From contig CAHIKZ030000058.1 in NCBI GenBank assembly GCA_903632075.3, positions 6,091,001-6,155,000 on the forward strand: a DNA stretch of 64,000 bases, read 5' to 3'. A program made the translations under genes and the position numbers. The DNA comes from Acanthosepion pharaonis. Taxonomy: Eukaryota; Mollusca; Cephalopoda; Sepiida; Sepiidae. Shown piece by piece: positions 13,076 through 26,580 of this stretch. Every line of letters starts with the position of its first letter. Position 1 is the stretch's first letter. Under the pieces are notes generated by a model. The model made no database searches and was not told the origin of the DNA. It saw nothing but the letters and a program-made list of their open reading frames with translations.

Positions 13076-13130
13076 TCCCATCTAAGAAAATAATATAAAT
13101 TTTATTTTAAACATACTTCTCATTTTTACT

Positions 13131-13152
13131 AAAAAAAAAAAAAAAAAAAAAA
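13131..13152 (+). repeat. Poly(A) run shortly after the LINE 3' end
   Basis: 22 A residues about 55 bp beyond the last recognisable LINE codons. This may be the tail region of the plus-strand LINE insertion, or a simple A-run unrelated to it. Confidence 0.6.
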
Positions 13153-15150
13153 GATCATATTATGTATTATTAATATACAAAATGTAAGTAAATAATTATA
13201 AAGAAAAAATAATTCCATGCTTTAATAAAAAGGGAAAAATATATTGTCGTACAGATTTATAAAAATGGTTTAAAAAATACTTTATGAATACAAAATGGTA
13301 ATATTTTGTTTTATATATAAGTGGTACCAATTTTAGACAGAACTTTTGAATGAAATTAAACTTATATCTAAAGCCTTTTGCCACTACTTAAGTTTACTGA
13401 TCAGCTCGTAAAAAAATAGGCAAATTTCGGGGGGGGGGGGATAATTTTTGTAGATTAGCATTCATTATACTTTCCTCAAGCCACAACATTTAGAATCAAA
13501 AAATATTATTTTTATCATTTAAGAAGTGTGGCAATGTTCACAATATAAATACAATGCCAAATCAGATTTTTAAAGAGTTTTTTGCACTTTGTTTTTATTT
13601 ACAAATGTCAAGTTTTAAATTGTGCTTATATCATTAATAAATGTGTCCTAATACAAATTTAGAAAAGGACAACATCAGTATTGTGCTGCTTTTATATATA
13701 AAGTACTTAATAACTGAACTGTATACAACACAATGCTTTTTATTTTTATTGCAAAATTCATTTCAAAGAAAATGACTGAAGTACACAATAGAATTAGCCT
13801 CAAGAGGTCTTGTGAACAAGAGAAAACATATATAATTATTTTAAATACAATGTCAGCTGCTTTAAGCTTAATTTTTAGTTTTCAAGCTTTTGTTTCCAAA
13901 CAAGAAACACTAAAAGATATTTGACACAAATCAAAAATGTCAATTAGTATAAATTTCTTCAAATGTCAAATGATTTCTCTGATAAAACTCAATGAATATA
14001 AATTATATAAATATAGATACCTCCATAAAAAAGAAATAAAAAATAATTTTTAAAAAGTGATACCTAAGGTTTAAAATGCATTTTAAAAATGAAAAATCTT
14101 TCTTAAAGCTTTTATTTTAATTCCAAGCTAATAGATTAAATTTAATATTTCCAATAAGCAAAATACTTTACTGTATTTCAAATAGAATTTAAATCGATAG
14201 GAGTTAGTTTTTTTAAAGGCTAAAATTGGCCACATTATCAACATAACAATTCTCGTTATTAAAAAAATCTTTCATAAATAAAATATACTTTTCTGAAGTG
14301 TTAATTCAGGAATAACTGATTTTAAGTTTAATCAATCTGAATTAAATCAAATATTACTTACTTTTAGTTTAAAATATCATAGAAAAGCACATTTTAACAA
14401 TGAGGTGTTGACAGATTTATTGATTACTCATTGCTTGGCAAATTTAACTAAAGGGTACATAACTGAAAAAATTACTTGAATACAACATGAACACCTTTTT
14501 ATATAACTTTTTTTAACTACCCAATAATCTTAAAAATTTAGGAAAATATTCTAAGTAATACAATATTTTATTGAATTTTAGGCATTTTTGCTTTATAGTC
14601 TTACTTACAAAGACACTTTCTGAGAAAACGTTAGAAAATTACCAATAAATTTTAAATTTACTATACTTACTGCACTTATTTTCTGATAATGTAGTGTATG
14701 GACATCCAAATTCTTTTTTTTTTTTAAATCGGCACATTTATACACACACAAAAAAAACTTTAAATTCTTTTTAAAATACTGGTTCACTGAATTGTATTAA
14801 GTTTTTCCATTTATGATAAGTAAATATACCTTACTTAATAACTATGTCACTTCATCACTACAAATTAATACAGAATTTAAAACTTTATAAATTATAACTT
14901 TTTTTTTTTTTTTTTTAAATGAAAACAATTCTTGTAAAAGCTCATTATTCATCGAAAACATTTCTTAGGACAATAGTGTTCATAATATATCTTCTTCATA
15001 AAATCAATTAAAAGCTTTACTAATTCAATAATGTCTTAGTTTTATAGAATTTTTTTATTTTATGATTCAGAGCAAATTCTGTAACTGAAAGCCCTGTTTG
15101 ACAAAAAAAAAAAATGTTTAAATTCTCCAAGAACTTGTCCTTATAACTAA
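13153..15150. other. A+T-rich non-coding sequence
   Basis: Nothing was recognised except simple runs, the most unusual being 12 consecutive G residues at 13,429-13,440 in otherwise G-poor sequence, and poly(T)/poly(A) runs near 14,715 and 14,905. Confidence 0.55.
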
Positions 15151-15156
15151 TATAAA

Positions 15157-15303
15157 TATTGAGCACTACAAAAATAAATTTCTCAAAATTAAATAAGTGG
15201 GGAGTAACAGATATAAAATATGTATATAATTATTTATTTTAAAAAAATTATAACAATTTTTTTAAATAAATAATTATATCTGCTCTACTCTGTATTGAGC
15301 ACT
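15157..15303. repeat. Fold-back sequence bracketed by an 11-bp direct repeat
   Basis: The arms 15,226-15,249 and 15,255-15,277 are complementary over 23 bp with one extra base on the left and a loop of about 5 bp. A second, outer pair of arms (GAGTAACAGATAT near 15,200 against ATATCTGCTCTACTC at about 15,276-15,290) pairs imperfectly. The identical 11-mer TATTGAGCACT sits just outside both ends, at 15,157-15,167 and 15,293-15,303. This is the architecture expected of a small inverted-repeat element with a target-site duplication, but chance or a local duplication in A+T-rich DNA is possible. Confidence 0.5.
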
Positions 15304-15363
15304 CTTTTAAGAATAGTAATTGTTGGTTATTGGAATTCATTCCATATACACCAATATACTTGG

Positions 15364-15403
<40 letters not shown>
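15364..15403. repeat. (TG)n-(TA)n microsatellite
   Basis: A short GTGTGTG stretch leads into about 32 bp of TA dinucleotides. Confidence 0.95.
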
Positions 15404-15406
<3 letters not shown>

Positions 15407-15777
15407 CCAAGATTTAAAAGAAAAACGCTTCTAAAATAATTTATTCCTTTGTGAATAAGTCATGAAAGTTTCATTAAAATCCGACTATTATCTAATTTTT
15501 GCAAGAATTTCCAAATCAATGTTTTTTACTTCAAAAAGATGCTCAAATTTCCCACACTAATTTATGGTCCCCAACTGACACAAGAAAAACAAAATTTTTA
15601 ACCAGTTTCTAAAAAAAAAGATTAAAAAAACAATGTAATAATCAAGCTTTCATCATAATAACAGAGATTTTGACAAGAGAACTTTATATTTATAAAGTTT
15701 TGGACATCATTTTATAATATACACTAATTTTTAGCAAATATTTGGAGGTACCTCTATAAATATTATCAATTGCAATA

Positions 15778-15846
<69 letters not shown>
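15778..15846. repeat. (CA)n-(TA)n microsatellite
   Basis: A few CA dinucleotides followed by about 60 bp of uninterrupted TA dinucleotides. Confidence 0.95.
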
Positions 15847-15848
<2 letters not shown>

Positions 15849-17830
15849 CCCATCAAGTTATAATTCTTTTAGAACATTTTACTGAATCAACTCTGTTCAG
15901 GAGATGCATACTTGATACAAATGGAATATTATAACAATGTTAACAATTGATACAGATTTCAATATTAACTTTTATTAATTTGTAGCTCTACACAAAATTT
16001 ATTTACTATCATAATCATAGTTACAAACTGATGAACAAAAAAAAGAAATTTTTAAAATCAAGTTTAAAAAAAGCTAAAAGGCCTAACATTTTTCTAAATT
16101 ATTAATTCAACTAAAAATTTTACTTCAACCAATAATACATGACAATTTTACAACAGGTTGTCACTAGCCTCAGACTAATATTTAAACAGTTATTTTGTAA
16201 AATTATGATGCTTTTTACCTTAGAAATAAGGGAAAACAGTTTAAATAATGAATTAGAAACAAGGGATAGAAACTGTCACAAGATAATTCTGCTACTTAAG
16301 TTCAATTTTGTACCTTAATTCTATTTTGAACATAAGAGCATAATCTGTATTAAAATGTAATGTGCACAAATATTTGTATCAATTAAGCATACATTAACAG
16401 CTGTAATTATTTTAAAACATATAGAGGTGATATAATTTTTAAAGAGTGTTATACTACTAAAATTTCTTACTTTGGATATTTTAAGAATTCATGTCAAAGT
16501 TTCTGTACAGATTTCTTATTATAAAGATGACAAACTTATGCTTCATTTCCTATCATGTGTCAAATTACATGTTTCTTTTAAAAAGTAAATAAAAACAGGA
16601 AAATAAAACATAGCCATAGGTAGCTTTTTCATTATTTTTCATGATGAAAATACTAATTATGTATCTTAAAATTACTATTCTTATAAATGATGGGCCATAT
16701 GAAATCTCAATAAAAAATAAGTTAATCTAAACATTAATTATAAAAAATTAATAAATGCAAAAACAGAAGATAATTAAGAAATTAATAGGTTTAAAACTTG
16801 ATTTTAATATAAGCCTAATTCAAAATGAGTAAAAATTCAAATAATGAATAAAACTTAAAGTAGATATGCTTATTTAGAGTTTACTCTAATAAAAAGAATA
16901 GACTATATTTAAAATTCTTCGAAAACTAAAGACACTATTTAGAGAAAATGATTAACAGGATCATGTGAAACAGAATAAAATATCTTTAACAATAAAAATC
17001 AGAAATTAATAACATTTTAACTTTAATGATACAACTGACAGAGTAACTAATATTGTTTCTAAATACAGATTACTATCTAATTTTCATGAATACTTAAAAT
17101 GAATATTAAAAAAATGCTTATTACCAAACATATCTGAGCACAATTTCAAAATGAACACTAAAGGAATATTTACCAGTCTGATTTGAGGGAAAAAAGCTTA
17201 CAATAGTCATTCATAGTAACTATTACATTAAAAATATGTAAAGAATATATTAATATTTTCTTCTCAATTTATTTGTTGGATATAACACAAATATAATCTT
17301 GGCAATAACATAAAAATGAATCAACAAAATTGTTACTGTCAAAAATCTATTTGCCAAATTCCTTTCAGCTAAAAAGATCAATAACAGATAAAAATGTGGA
17401 AACAAATCTTTCAATGAGATTGTAGGAAAAAAAATCTCATCCAATTTCTTGGCATATCCAATGAGAAAGTACAGAAAATATGAGCTGCTAATCAAGAGGA
17501 AATGAAGAGTTAATCGATAAGTTAATTAATAGTCATTATTTGGAAAAGACATGTTTGGCAAGCAATATTTCTACATTCATCATCAATGTAACCCCCTAAC
17601 CCCCCACCCACCAAATAAGAGTTGCCAGTATGAATTTCTTTGTTTCACAACAAATAAGCAAATAATTTGTTACTAACTTCTAAATAAACAAATTTATCAC
17701 ATGTCAATTGAGTGGTTAAATTAAGGAGGTAATTAAAATGTGATTCAATTACTAAAACAAAAAGATGAAATATGCTAGCTACAAACTAGTTTGAAGAATT
17801 AATATCGGTAATATCCATAAGAAACAAAGA

Positions 17831-17861
<31 letters not shown>

Positions 17862-20800
17862 TCTGCCTTAAAACCATTCAGAAATAATAATTTTAACTAA
17901 TCTTTTCCCTAATAATTTAACATATTAAACTATATATTACCAACAGAGCCAGATGAGCTATTATTAAACCAACTGATGAATCATTTATTTTAAACATACA
18001 TATACACATTAATATTTTCCAAGCATAAAAAATATATTGATGTCTAGTTCACTTTTAGGTTTTTGATTGTTGTTTTTTTTTATGGTTGTTGTTTACCCAC
18101 AACCAAGAGACTAAGTTTAAAATATTTATTGAAGGAAAAGATGACAATATATAAGCAGAAAAAATAATTATGCTTATCATATACAAATTGTTTACTTAGA
18201 CAAATATAAAATAAACTGATTTCTCTACATTTCTCATTAACAGAAACTACAGGGAATAAAAGTTGACATTTTTAACTCATTTCTACAAGTGTCACAACAC
18301 AAATAAGGATATTTTTTAGAGCAACTGTCACTTACACTATTTCTGATCATTAAAGACTAACTATTCACATGTACAAGGGATAGTAGACAGATCAAATATG
18401 GAAGTTAGGAAAAAAATCATTGTGCCAGATTGACATTGTTAGAATGGCAGGATTAATAAATATCTTACACTCTAGGTAAGATGGGCTTAATCATTCATTG
18501 ATCAGTGGCCAGGTATGCATGTGTGTGGTATATTTAAGCAACAATCCTTCATTCAAACATGCCCTATTAAATTAAACAGAGAATGCCTATTGAGCCTTTG
18601 GTGAGACTCTCCCGTTGTCCATTTAGAATTAGTCACTTTGTTTTAGGTGGAAACCTGTAAAGAGATGCCAAGATCAGTGGCCATCACTGATTGTTTTCAA
18701 GAAAAGAAAAATGAAAAGTATGGCATTTATAATGTTGCCAGGTTCATGTGCTAGGTCTATTAGAATTTAGCATCATATGATTTACAGTTTAAAAAGGTAT
18801 TTTAACACATGAGATCCAAGTTGAAACAAATTTGATTAATAGTGGGCTACTGTTTTTAAGGATTTATAGTTGTTTTTCACAGAATGGCAGAGAACCAAAA
18901 TCTGACAACAGAGGTGCCACAGATTTTTGTTGTTTGCATATTACACTTTGCTCAGAGAGATCACAGGTCAATGTTCTTAAGAGAGATGTTGCGGTATAAT
19001 GTCTATTATCAACACAGTCTTCTTAAAAAAAAAAAATTGATATAGAACAATTTTTTTTTGTTTTGTGGAAAAATATCATTGGTATTGATGAAGTTGAAAG
19101 TTTTTAACTTTTTATAGTATAGAATGATACTTAAGTGATTATTACTCTTTGTAGGAGTTATATGTCTAAGGATTAAATATTTCATTGTTTTTCATCATTT
19201 AAGTTAAATGGGGCACATTTGGTTAGAGTAAAATAAGAGTATTTTTTTTTTTATTATGTTTTAAATTTGAATTTTATGTATACTAATGTGATTATAAAAT
19301 GATTTTATTTGTTTATCATTGATGTAATTAAGAAAGCTGTTATTAAATATTCTATTTCAATCTAGATGCTCATATGTTAAAAAGACCTTAAACTGCAAAG
19401 CAATATTTGCAACATAATTCTCTTTAGTAATCACAAGTGAGTCCACATTTATTTCAAACTTTAAACTGGCAACAATATAAACACCATATTACTTATTTCT
19501 GCACTTTCAATCTTCTTTCCTTGAAAACAACTCATGCTGCAATGATCAAAAGTACTCAGATCTAAAACCTTAATTTCAGCAGGTTCATTAACAAATCTCC
19601 ACCTGAAATAAAGCAACTAATTTGATACCAGAATTTCACCAGGAGGCTCAATATACATTCCTTGTCTGTTCTATTTAACAGAACAAGTGTGCACACACGC
19701 ATGATATATGAGAGACACACACAATGTACATAAATGAAAGCTGCACCTCTCCTAAACATTATTTTAAAAGAAAATCAATGAATTACTCTAAATACTTCAA
19801 ATAAAAGGTTTTGTCTCCAATTAGAACATTTAAAAAAGAATATCTACCTTTGACAAAGTTGCCTTGCATCAAATATAAACAAAATAATTCTGTGAACACT
19901 GACATATTTTTTCTCTCTGAGTGACTAAAAATCTTTTAATACCAAATCAGGATAATATTTTTTTTTTCAATCCTAAATGAATTTGGAGATAAAAAGAGAA
20001 AAACTGGTAGATAAATTGTGATTTAAATCTTTAATTAAAAGGTATATAGAAGAGAATAAAATTTACAAGTCTTTTATTAGAGCCATTAAATGATTATCAA
20101 ATGCAATAAATTATCTGATTGTCAAGATATAATTTATGAAGAAATATGATTAAAAATTATAAAAACAAAAGTTCATCTATGAAAAATAATAATAATAATT
20201 TTTAGCAATCATTTATTTTCATTTCCAAAACTGGAACCAAATCTATTTCTTAGTCTTGATTCCCTTTCATCTTTCTTATAAAGCTCTTTTTTAACGATAG
20301 TGCATCTATGCAAGAAGGTATTGGATTTCATGTAAATTACTTGCCTCATAAGAAGACAAGAAAAATGCAAGAATAATTTTATTTAATATGTTCAATACAA
20401 GGTAAAAACAATCAGTCAACCAAGCTTTATTTCAATATTGACATTTTTTTCAATGAAATCTTTCAGATAAGTAATGAGAAATCAGAGAAACATCAAAGTA
20501 GGTCTTGAACATTAATTTACTAAAGGAAGAATAAGAAATACAATTTTCTAAAACTTTCATATGAAAGTATCACCTTTATACAGCTATGAACAAAATTATC
20601 CTATTAATTTACAAAGAATAAAATGAAATTGAAAGAAGGGATTGTGAACAAGTAAAGATGCTTAAGAAGTTCTTTATAATATTCAGAATTAAATACTTTT
20701 GGCATATTCCTGGAACTAAGTAGTATGTAAATAATATGCACTTGCATTGAATTAATCATGTAAATTGAATGATGTGTCATTGTGGGCAAAGAATGAAAAA

Positions 20801-21110
20801 TTTGCAACAAAGAAAACTGTGTATTCATCAGTCAGTCATTAAGTAACTGGTACATAATTGATATTGAAAACTAATTTTTTTGTTTTAGTTGTATTTTGTT
20901 CCAGATTTTAATGGCAAAGGTAATAAGTAGATTACATGGATACAATCTGGTTGCTGTGGAAGTACTCAAATATTTAGCACTTTGCAAAGAAAGTGCATTT
21001 AAGACAAATTTTAAATGAAATGGAAAAATGAAGGCTATAACAATAAAAGCACATGTTACACTTAACTAAATACTAAAAAGCAATTAAAATGCTTAATATA
21101 ATTTTAATAT
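15847..21110. other. A+T-rich non-coding sequence
   Basis: No gene or classifiable element found. It includes a 24-bp poly(A) run at 17,838-17,861. The patch at about 18,440-18,990 is slightly richer in G+C than its surroundings, but it shows no open frame, tRNA boxes or repeat matching elsewhere in the window. Confidence 0.5.
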
Positions 21111-21113
21111 TTA

Positions 21114-21116
<3 letters not shown>

Positions 21117-21156
<40 letters not shown>
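21117..21156. repeat. (TA)n microsatellite
   Basis: About 40 bp of uninterrupted alternating A/T. Confidence 0.95.
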
Positions 21157-21161
<5 letters not shown>

Positions 21162-24100
21162 TCATCCTATTATCAAAAAAATATGAGATTTTATTTACAG
21201 CATTGTTTATTCTTAAATGTTTATGAAAATTCAAGTTTTAAGAGCATGGATTTGTTTAACTTTTGTAGTTAAACAAAAATTGCTTTTTTATTTACAGTTG
21301 TCAATGCTTTAATAGAATACTAATTAAAAAGTTCATAGTTTTGATCATAAATCTAGCAAAAAATCTGTGTAAAAAGAAAAGAGAATCATTGTTGATATTA
21401 CTATATTAAGTAACAGATTAATTCTGATATCTTGTCAAAATATCAATGAATGACTGATAATGATTATGATTTAAAGCAAATACATTGTTACCTAAATCTT
21501 ATCCATGCAATCCTGATAAAAATATACTTTGTATAGATAGAAACTGAAAAACATCTTGATTTTTCAATAGAATAAATTACCCACCCACTCCCCCCAAAAA
21601 GCAATGACAAAAAAGTGTTACTAAATTAAGAATATTTCATCCAATGTAAAGCAACATATATTTTAAATAAATTTGGAGACAAACTATGTATAGCTAAATA
21701 ACATAGTTGCCTATGATAGCCAGAAGAGTGAAAGATTTTAGGATTTAACTTAAATCATAAATTCAAAATTGATTCTCTTTTAAAGAACACAAGTATTTTG
21801 CTTATAGTACTTCAGTTTATTGACTACAGAATAGAGTAGGTTATAGGTTCATCATACAATTTCACTTTTAGACCATTATAGCTCATTAGCCATACTTCCC
21901 TAAAAAGAGAATATGTCAGTAACCAATTGGGAAAAAATCCTTTGTTCATTAATCAATGTTGCACTTTCTAAAATTTGCAATATTTTACAGAAACAAATTA
22001 AACCACATTAGAAAATGCTAAACAGTTGTCAATTTTGAACCAGTCTGTTCAGTTTTCTGTTCACAAGTCTACCAAGTTTTAGTAGCCTTAGGACCCAGAT
22101 GGTAATGAATAAAGACTTTAACAGTAAAGTAAAAACTGGTTGGCTCCTGAGAGGTTTACAAAATATTTTATAAAATCAATTATCTATATTTGATAACTGA
22201 AAAGCACAAGTTAGAACAAATTCAAATTAATTACATATGGCAACAAAAATGCAAATCTAGGTTTACCAGAATTTTTGAGCTTCAAGCACAATTTAAGTTT
22301 TATTGTAGATTTATGTTTTTGTATAATGAAATGTATTCATGACCCAACTCCCCTTAAGCTTCAGGGCAGACACTAAAAAATGAATACTGATACTAAATAT
22401 CTTTAGAAGGAGACATACAAACCAAGAGGTGTAGTAAGCTTATGAAAATCTGTTCTTATTGTTATGGAATTTAATTTAATTAATCATTTATGTACAATCA
22501 TTAAGTATCTGTATGACTTAAGTTATGAATATATGACATTTAGTTTGCTAACATCAGTTTAGTTTATATTAATAGAAGTGAAAAACATTTTAGAATGAAG
22601 AAGCATAATCAATGTCCAGAAGCAAGGATTTTTTTGATTCAATTAAAAAAACAAGAGTAAATTGAGAAAGAAATATGAATAACTGCTATTTATAATGAAT
22701 GACATGATTCAAGTCAGTGTCTACATTCTAATGTTACTTGACGATCACTGTAAAATAGATAACTGGCCATGCAAACTGAAGGGATCATTATTCATATTGT
22801 TTAGCTATCTGCTAATACAAGATATTGATGCTTTCAGCAAATGCAAAATAGAATACTTGCCAACTATCATTTTTCAAATATGGTTAGCTTTCATTACTCT
22901 AGATGTCAGAACTTATTGGCTAAATGTGGTTTGGACTCAGGCACTGGAGCTTAAGACTTTAAGACTGCTATTACAGTGAATCAAAGAAAAGTTACAGAAA
23001 TAAGACAAATCTCATTACAAACTACCCCCTCTGGTCTTGAGATTGATGAAATCAAAACTTCTTTTATACATTACTCAAACATTGCTGGTAAATTTTATAG
23101 CTGATCTACTACAAATGTTGATTCTTGAATAACCTTTAGCACTCTGCATTATTTACAGGTATTACTCCTATGGAATTCTTATTCAAGCCCTTCAACTGCT
23201 GTAACCCCATTTTTAATTTCAGCTACTATAGCAGGACATGACAACATCACTACAAAATTCAAACATGTTCTGAGTTGTCTGCAGTGGCAGGACAAAATGC
23301 TTTGCTTCACAAACAAAATCACTTACAGAGTGTTAAAGGGATTGGTACTAAATATATTTCTCTAAACCATCTCTGCAGTAGTTGCTTAGGTAAATCTTGT
23401 TATGTGAAACTAATATGATCTTATATCATGATCTACCATAAGTATTATTTTCAAATTTAACAGTATGTAAAAAGAATATATTACACTAACCTAAAAAATA
23501 TATCTTAAAGTTAGTAGATGTCACATGCAATTTTGAAAGAAAAAAAAAATGAAAATAATAGAAATACTTTTAAAAATACCTAAAACTGAATAAAATACAA
23601 GACAGTATAGTTAAATACAAAAATCATTACTAAGTTTAATTATGATAGACATAACAACCAAAAGATATTGAATATTCTCTTGCAGTAATATTTCACTAGC
23701 AATATCTACTCCTAAATCAGCTATTGGAAGTTTTGATTAAAGCTTCAAAAGCAGAGGTCCACAAGATAGCCTAAAGCCTCTATCAATACTTCAATGCATA
23801 AGATTGCTTCAGGAAAACAATGGTAGAGCAAGTAAAATCAATTATATAGCAGTTCCAGGTTTGTGTAGTTCAAAAAGAAATTACAAAAGAAAATCAAAGA
23901 CTTTCAATCATGAAAGTTATATGGGGAGAGTAGAAGAGGCTCAGTAATTATCTAGGTCTATAGGAAGTTGTTGGCCTATATCTTGATGCACTTAGTGGAT
24001 ATCAATTATAATTGTGTACAGGCAGTGAAAGTAAAAAGAACAGGTTGCAAGTTCAATATAAACTGTCAGTGAAGTTCACATTAATGGAGGACAATCTCAA

Positions 24101-24830
24101 AAAAAAAAAAAAAAAAAAAAAAAAGATGAGCAATGACAGTAATAAGCTGCCCATCCAAAAATAAAAAAATTTGATTTGGTTAAATGCTTAAAAGATATTT
24201 TTAAATATACTAAATTTGAGTTAATTGAATAAATGAACTAAAAATATATGCATTCAATTAATTATAAAACCATGAAAAATATTACTTGATCAGATAAGGG
24301 TATTCACATCAGGTCCATTAATAAGCAAAATTGTGCTTTAAGTTTCTAGTCAATATTCTAACATTAAATTCTAATGAAAGTCACAAGAGAAACATGCATT
24401 AATATATTTCTTTTAAAATAATAAGAAAAATTAAATATATTTGTATAGTATTAATCTTTAAAATATTGTGAACAACAATATCATGAAGTTATAATTAAAA
24501 ATGTTTCTATTAAAAATAACTTATTGTCTAGGAAAGAGAGGGTAGTAGGAAACAAAAATATAGAAAAGCAATAATAATGTAAAACATTCATCTCAAAAGT
24601 AAAGCTAAATTCAAGTAAATTTGATTGTGACTTAAGCTCAACACATGAACAAGTTCATGCAAAGATTTCTGAGAATTCAGTGCAAAACTGGAAAAAAAAA
24701 AATAAATAAAATATTAACTATCAGTAGTATGGAAATTAAGAATTGGTGCTATAAACCCCAAAACAAGTCAAATTATTCATGTTAAAAACCAAGAGAATAA
24801 ATTACTGATTTGTAATAGTTATCAATCCAG
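21157..24830. other. A+T-rich non-coding sequence
   Basis: Contains a 94-codon plus-strand open frame (22,695-22,979) without recognisable family motifs, which I do not call. There is also a poly(A) run of about 25 residues at 24,100-24,124 that could be the tail of an unidentified retroposon on the plus strand. Confidence 0.5.
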
Positions 24831-24835
24831 AAAGA

Positions 24836-24867
<32 letters not shown>
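24836..24867. repeat. (CA)n microsatellite
   Basis: About 32 bp of perfect AC dinucleotides. Confidence 0.95.
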
Positions 24868-24870
<3 letters not shown>

Positions 24871-25071
24871 GGTAGTGAATAGTCCCCATTCCTCTTCCCC
24901 CAAAAAGGAAATTCTAAATCCATCAGAAGCCCCATTTATGTGTAAGGGAGATCAAGGTTATTGAGTATTGTAACATAAAAACAAACTAAAAGAATAACAA
25001 TATGCATTGTTAGTTAATTTTATATAAACTAATAGTTAGAAAAACCCTGATAAGAAAAGAAACAAATGCAT

Positions 25072-25175
25072 TAGGTGTGCTGAAAAGATCTTGGTTCAAC
25101 CCAATACCCTAAAACCTGACTAAATAACCAATCAATTTTTTTTCCTATTTTTGGTCAAGGAGAATTTCTCGTCAT
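25072..25175 (+). mobile_element. Terminal fragment of a Tc1-type DNA transposon family
   Basis: The segment beginning AGGTGTGCTGAAAAGATCTT resembles the left end of the Tc1-like element at 54,146 (AGGTGTTGAAAAGTTCTTGG). Both continue with an (A)CCTGAC(T/C)(A)AA block and, after about 30 bp of A/T, a TTTGGTCA/TTTGTCAG block that is its complement. Nothing of a transposase follows. It is a solo end or a non-autonomous derivative. A third copy lies at 36,465. Confidence 0.6.
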
Positions 25176-25979
25176 TGCCTAATAATGAAAAAAGTAAGTT
25201 ATCTCAATAAAATCAAAAGAAAGAGAAATATTCTCCTTCCCATTATTGGTTCTAAGTAGAAAACATCATATATATATATATTAAACAATTACTTTTGAAG
25301 TAATGGACAGTTATGAACTGAAAGTGCAGTTTGGAATAAGAGAGTAGACATAAAGTCAACTTTATTATCCATTAAAATTAAATGCTCATGATCAAGATAT
25401 AGAAGAACTTAGAATTTATAATAGATTATGACATATTTAGTTGGATTTGATCTGAGGGCAATATATTCAATTTGGATAATAGACATTCTTTATTTAACAC
25501 AGAGAGCTATCAGATACAAGTGAACTAGCCTATGTGAAACAAACTATACAAATATAGGCATTAAAAAAACAGCAAAAACTAAGCAAAGTTGAAACATAAA
25601 TGTATACGTAAGTAGTATAAGTATATAATACAATGAATTTGTGCCTACTGAATATGATTTACATATTTCCCTTTATAAAAATAGTTTGTTTTTTTGTCAG
25701 TAGTTCTTTTGAGGTTAACATTCCCACAAGTTACAAAGTCATTCTTATAAAGAAATTTCCTGACAAAAAACTCCAAACAGGTCAAGACATCAACAAAAGA
25801 AATGATAACAAATAAAGGGGATAAAATAATTAGCCAGAAAATAAAATTAAAGCAACCAAACAAGGCAGGGGAGGATAGAATTTACTTATCTATCAAAAAC
25901 ATAACTGATATTTTTTAATTAAAACCTCCGAGCAGAAAGAAAAATGTAAACAGAAAATAAACAAAGACCTGAAGAATGA

Positions 25980-26580
25980 GGATAAAACATGATGTAGATA
26001 TTTCCTCTCCCTTCCTACACCCAATCAGCTAACAACAGATTAGTCACATGCCATTTCACATCACCACCTCCCTCCATGGACACTACTACAAAAATGGCAA
26101 TAGGGTTGGTAATAATTAAGAGAAAATTAGATGAACATGACTACAACCCTCCAATTCATTAGACTGAGGAAAGCAGGTTGGTAAGGCAGAATACAGGAGG
26201 GAGTTGGCCATTGTTAGCAAAGAATTATAGATTGACTGAGTAAGATGCAGTAGTCCACTAGATTTATTGTAGAGGATAGCAAACATACAGACTGAAGACT
26301 TGGCTAGCACTCAATCAATATTTTAAGGCCATTCTTATATAGCAGCCTACTAGCCCTAGTTGGACACGCAAGTGGGTGTCCTTTGTCAGCAGTCTTCCTA
26401 GTCAGCCTCACTCAACACCATGGTCGTCTAAGTACAGTGCCCTAATGCTGACTGGTCAACAGGAGTTTTGATGCTAACACTATGTTCTCAAGGTCATCAA
26501 AACGAGATCACTTGTAACGAATTCTGTGCATTAACTTTAGCTACACAGGTGTACACAAAGTGACCCATAATAATTCTGCT
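25980..26580. other. Unclassified G+C-richer island, no gene recognised
   Basis: This is clearly less A+T-rich than the flanks and contains a 6-bp hairpin GGACAC...GTGTCC (near 26,364-26,383). A 64-codon minus-strand frame (26,116-26,310) shows no motif I recognise. Such patches here are usually old transposable elements; an LTR or LINE remnant is possible but unsupported. Confidence 0.3.

Noticed and set aside
22695..22979. 94-codon plus-strand open frame
   Set aside because: No recognisable motif, splice sites or homologous repeat. Its length is not exceptional for 64 kb on six frames, even in A+T-rich DNA.
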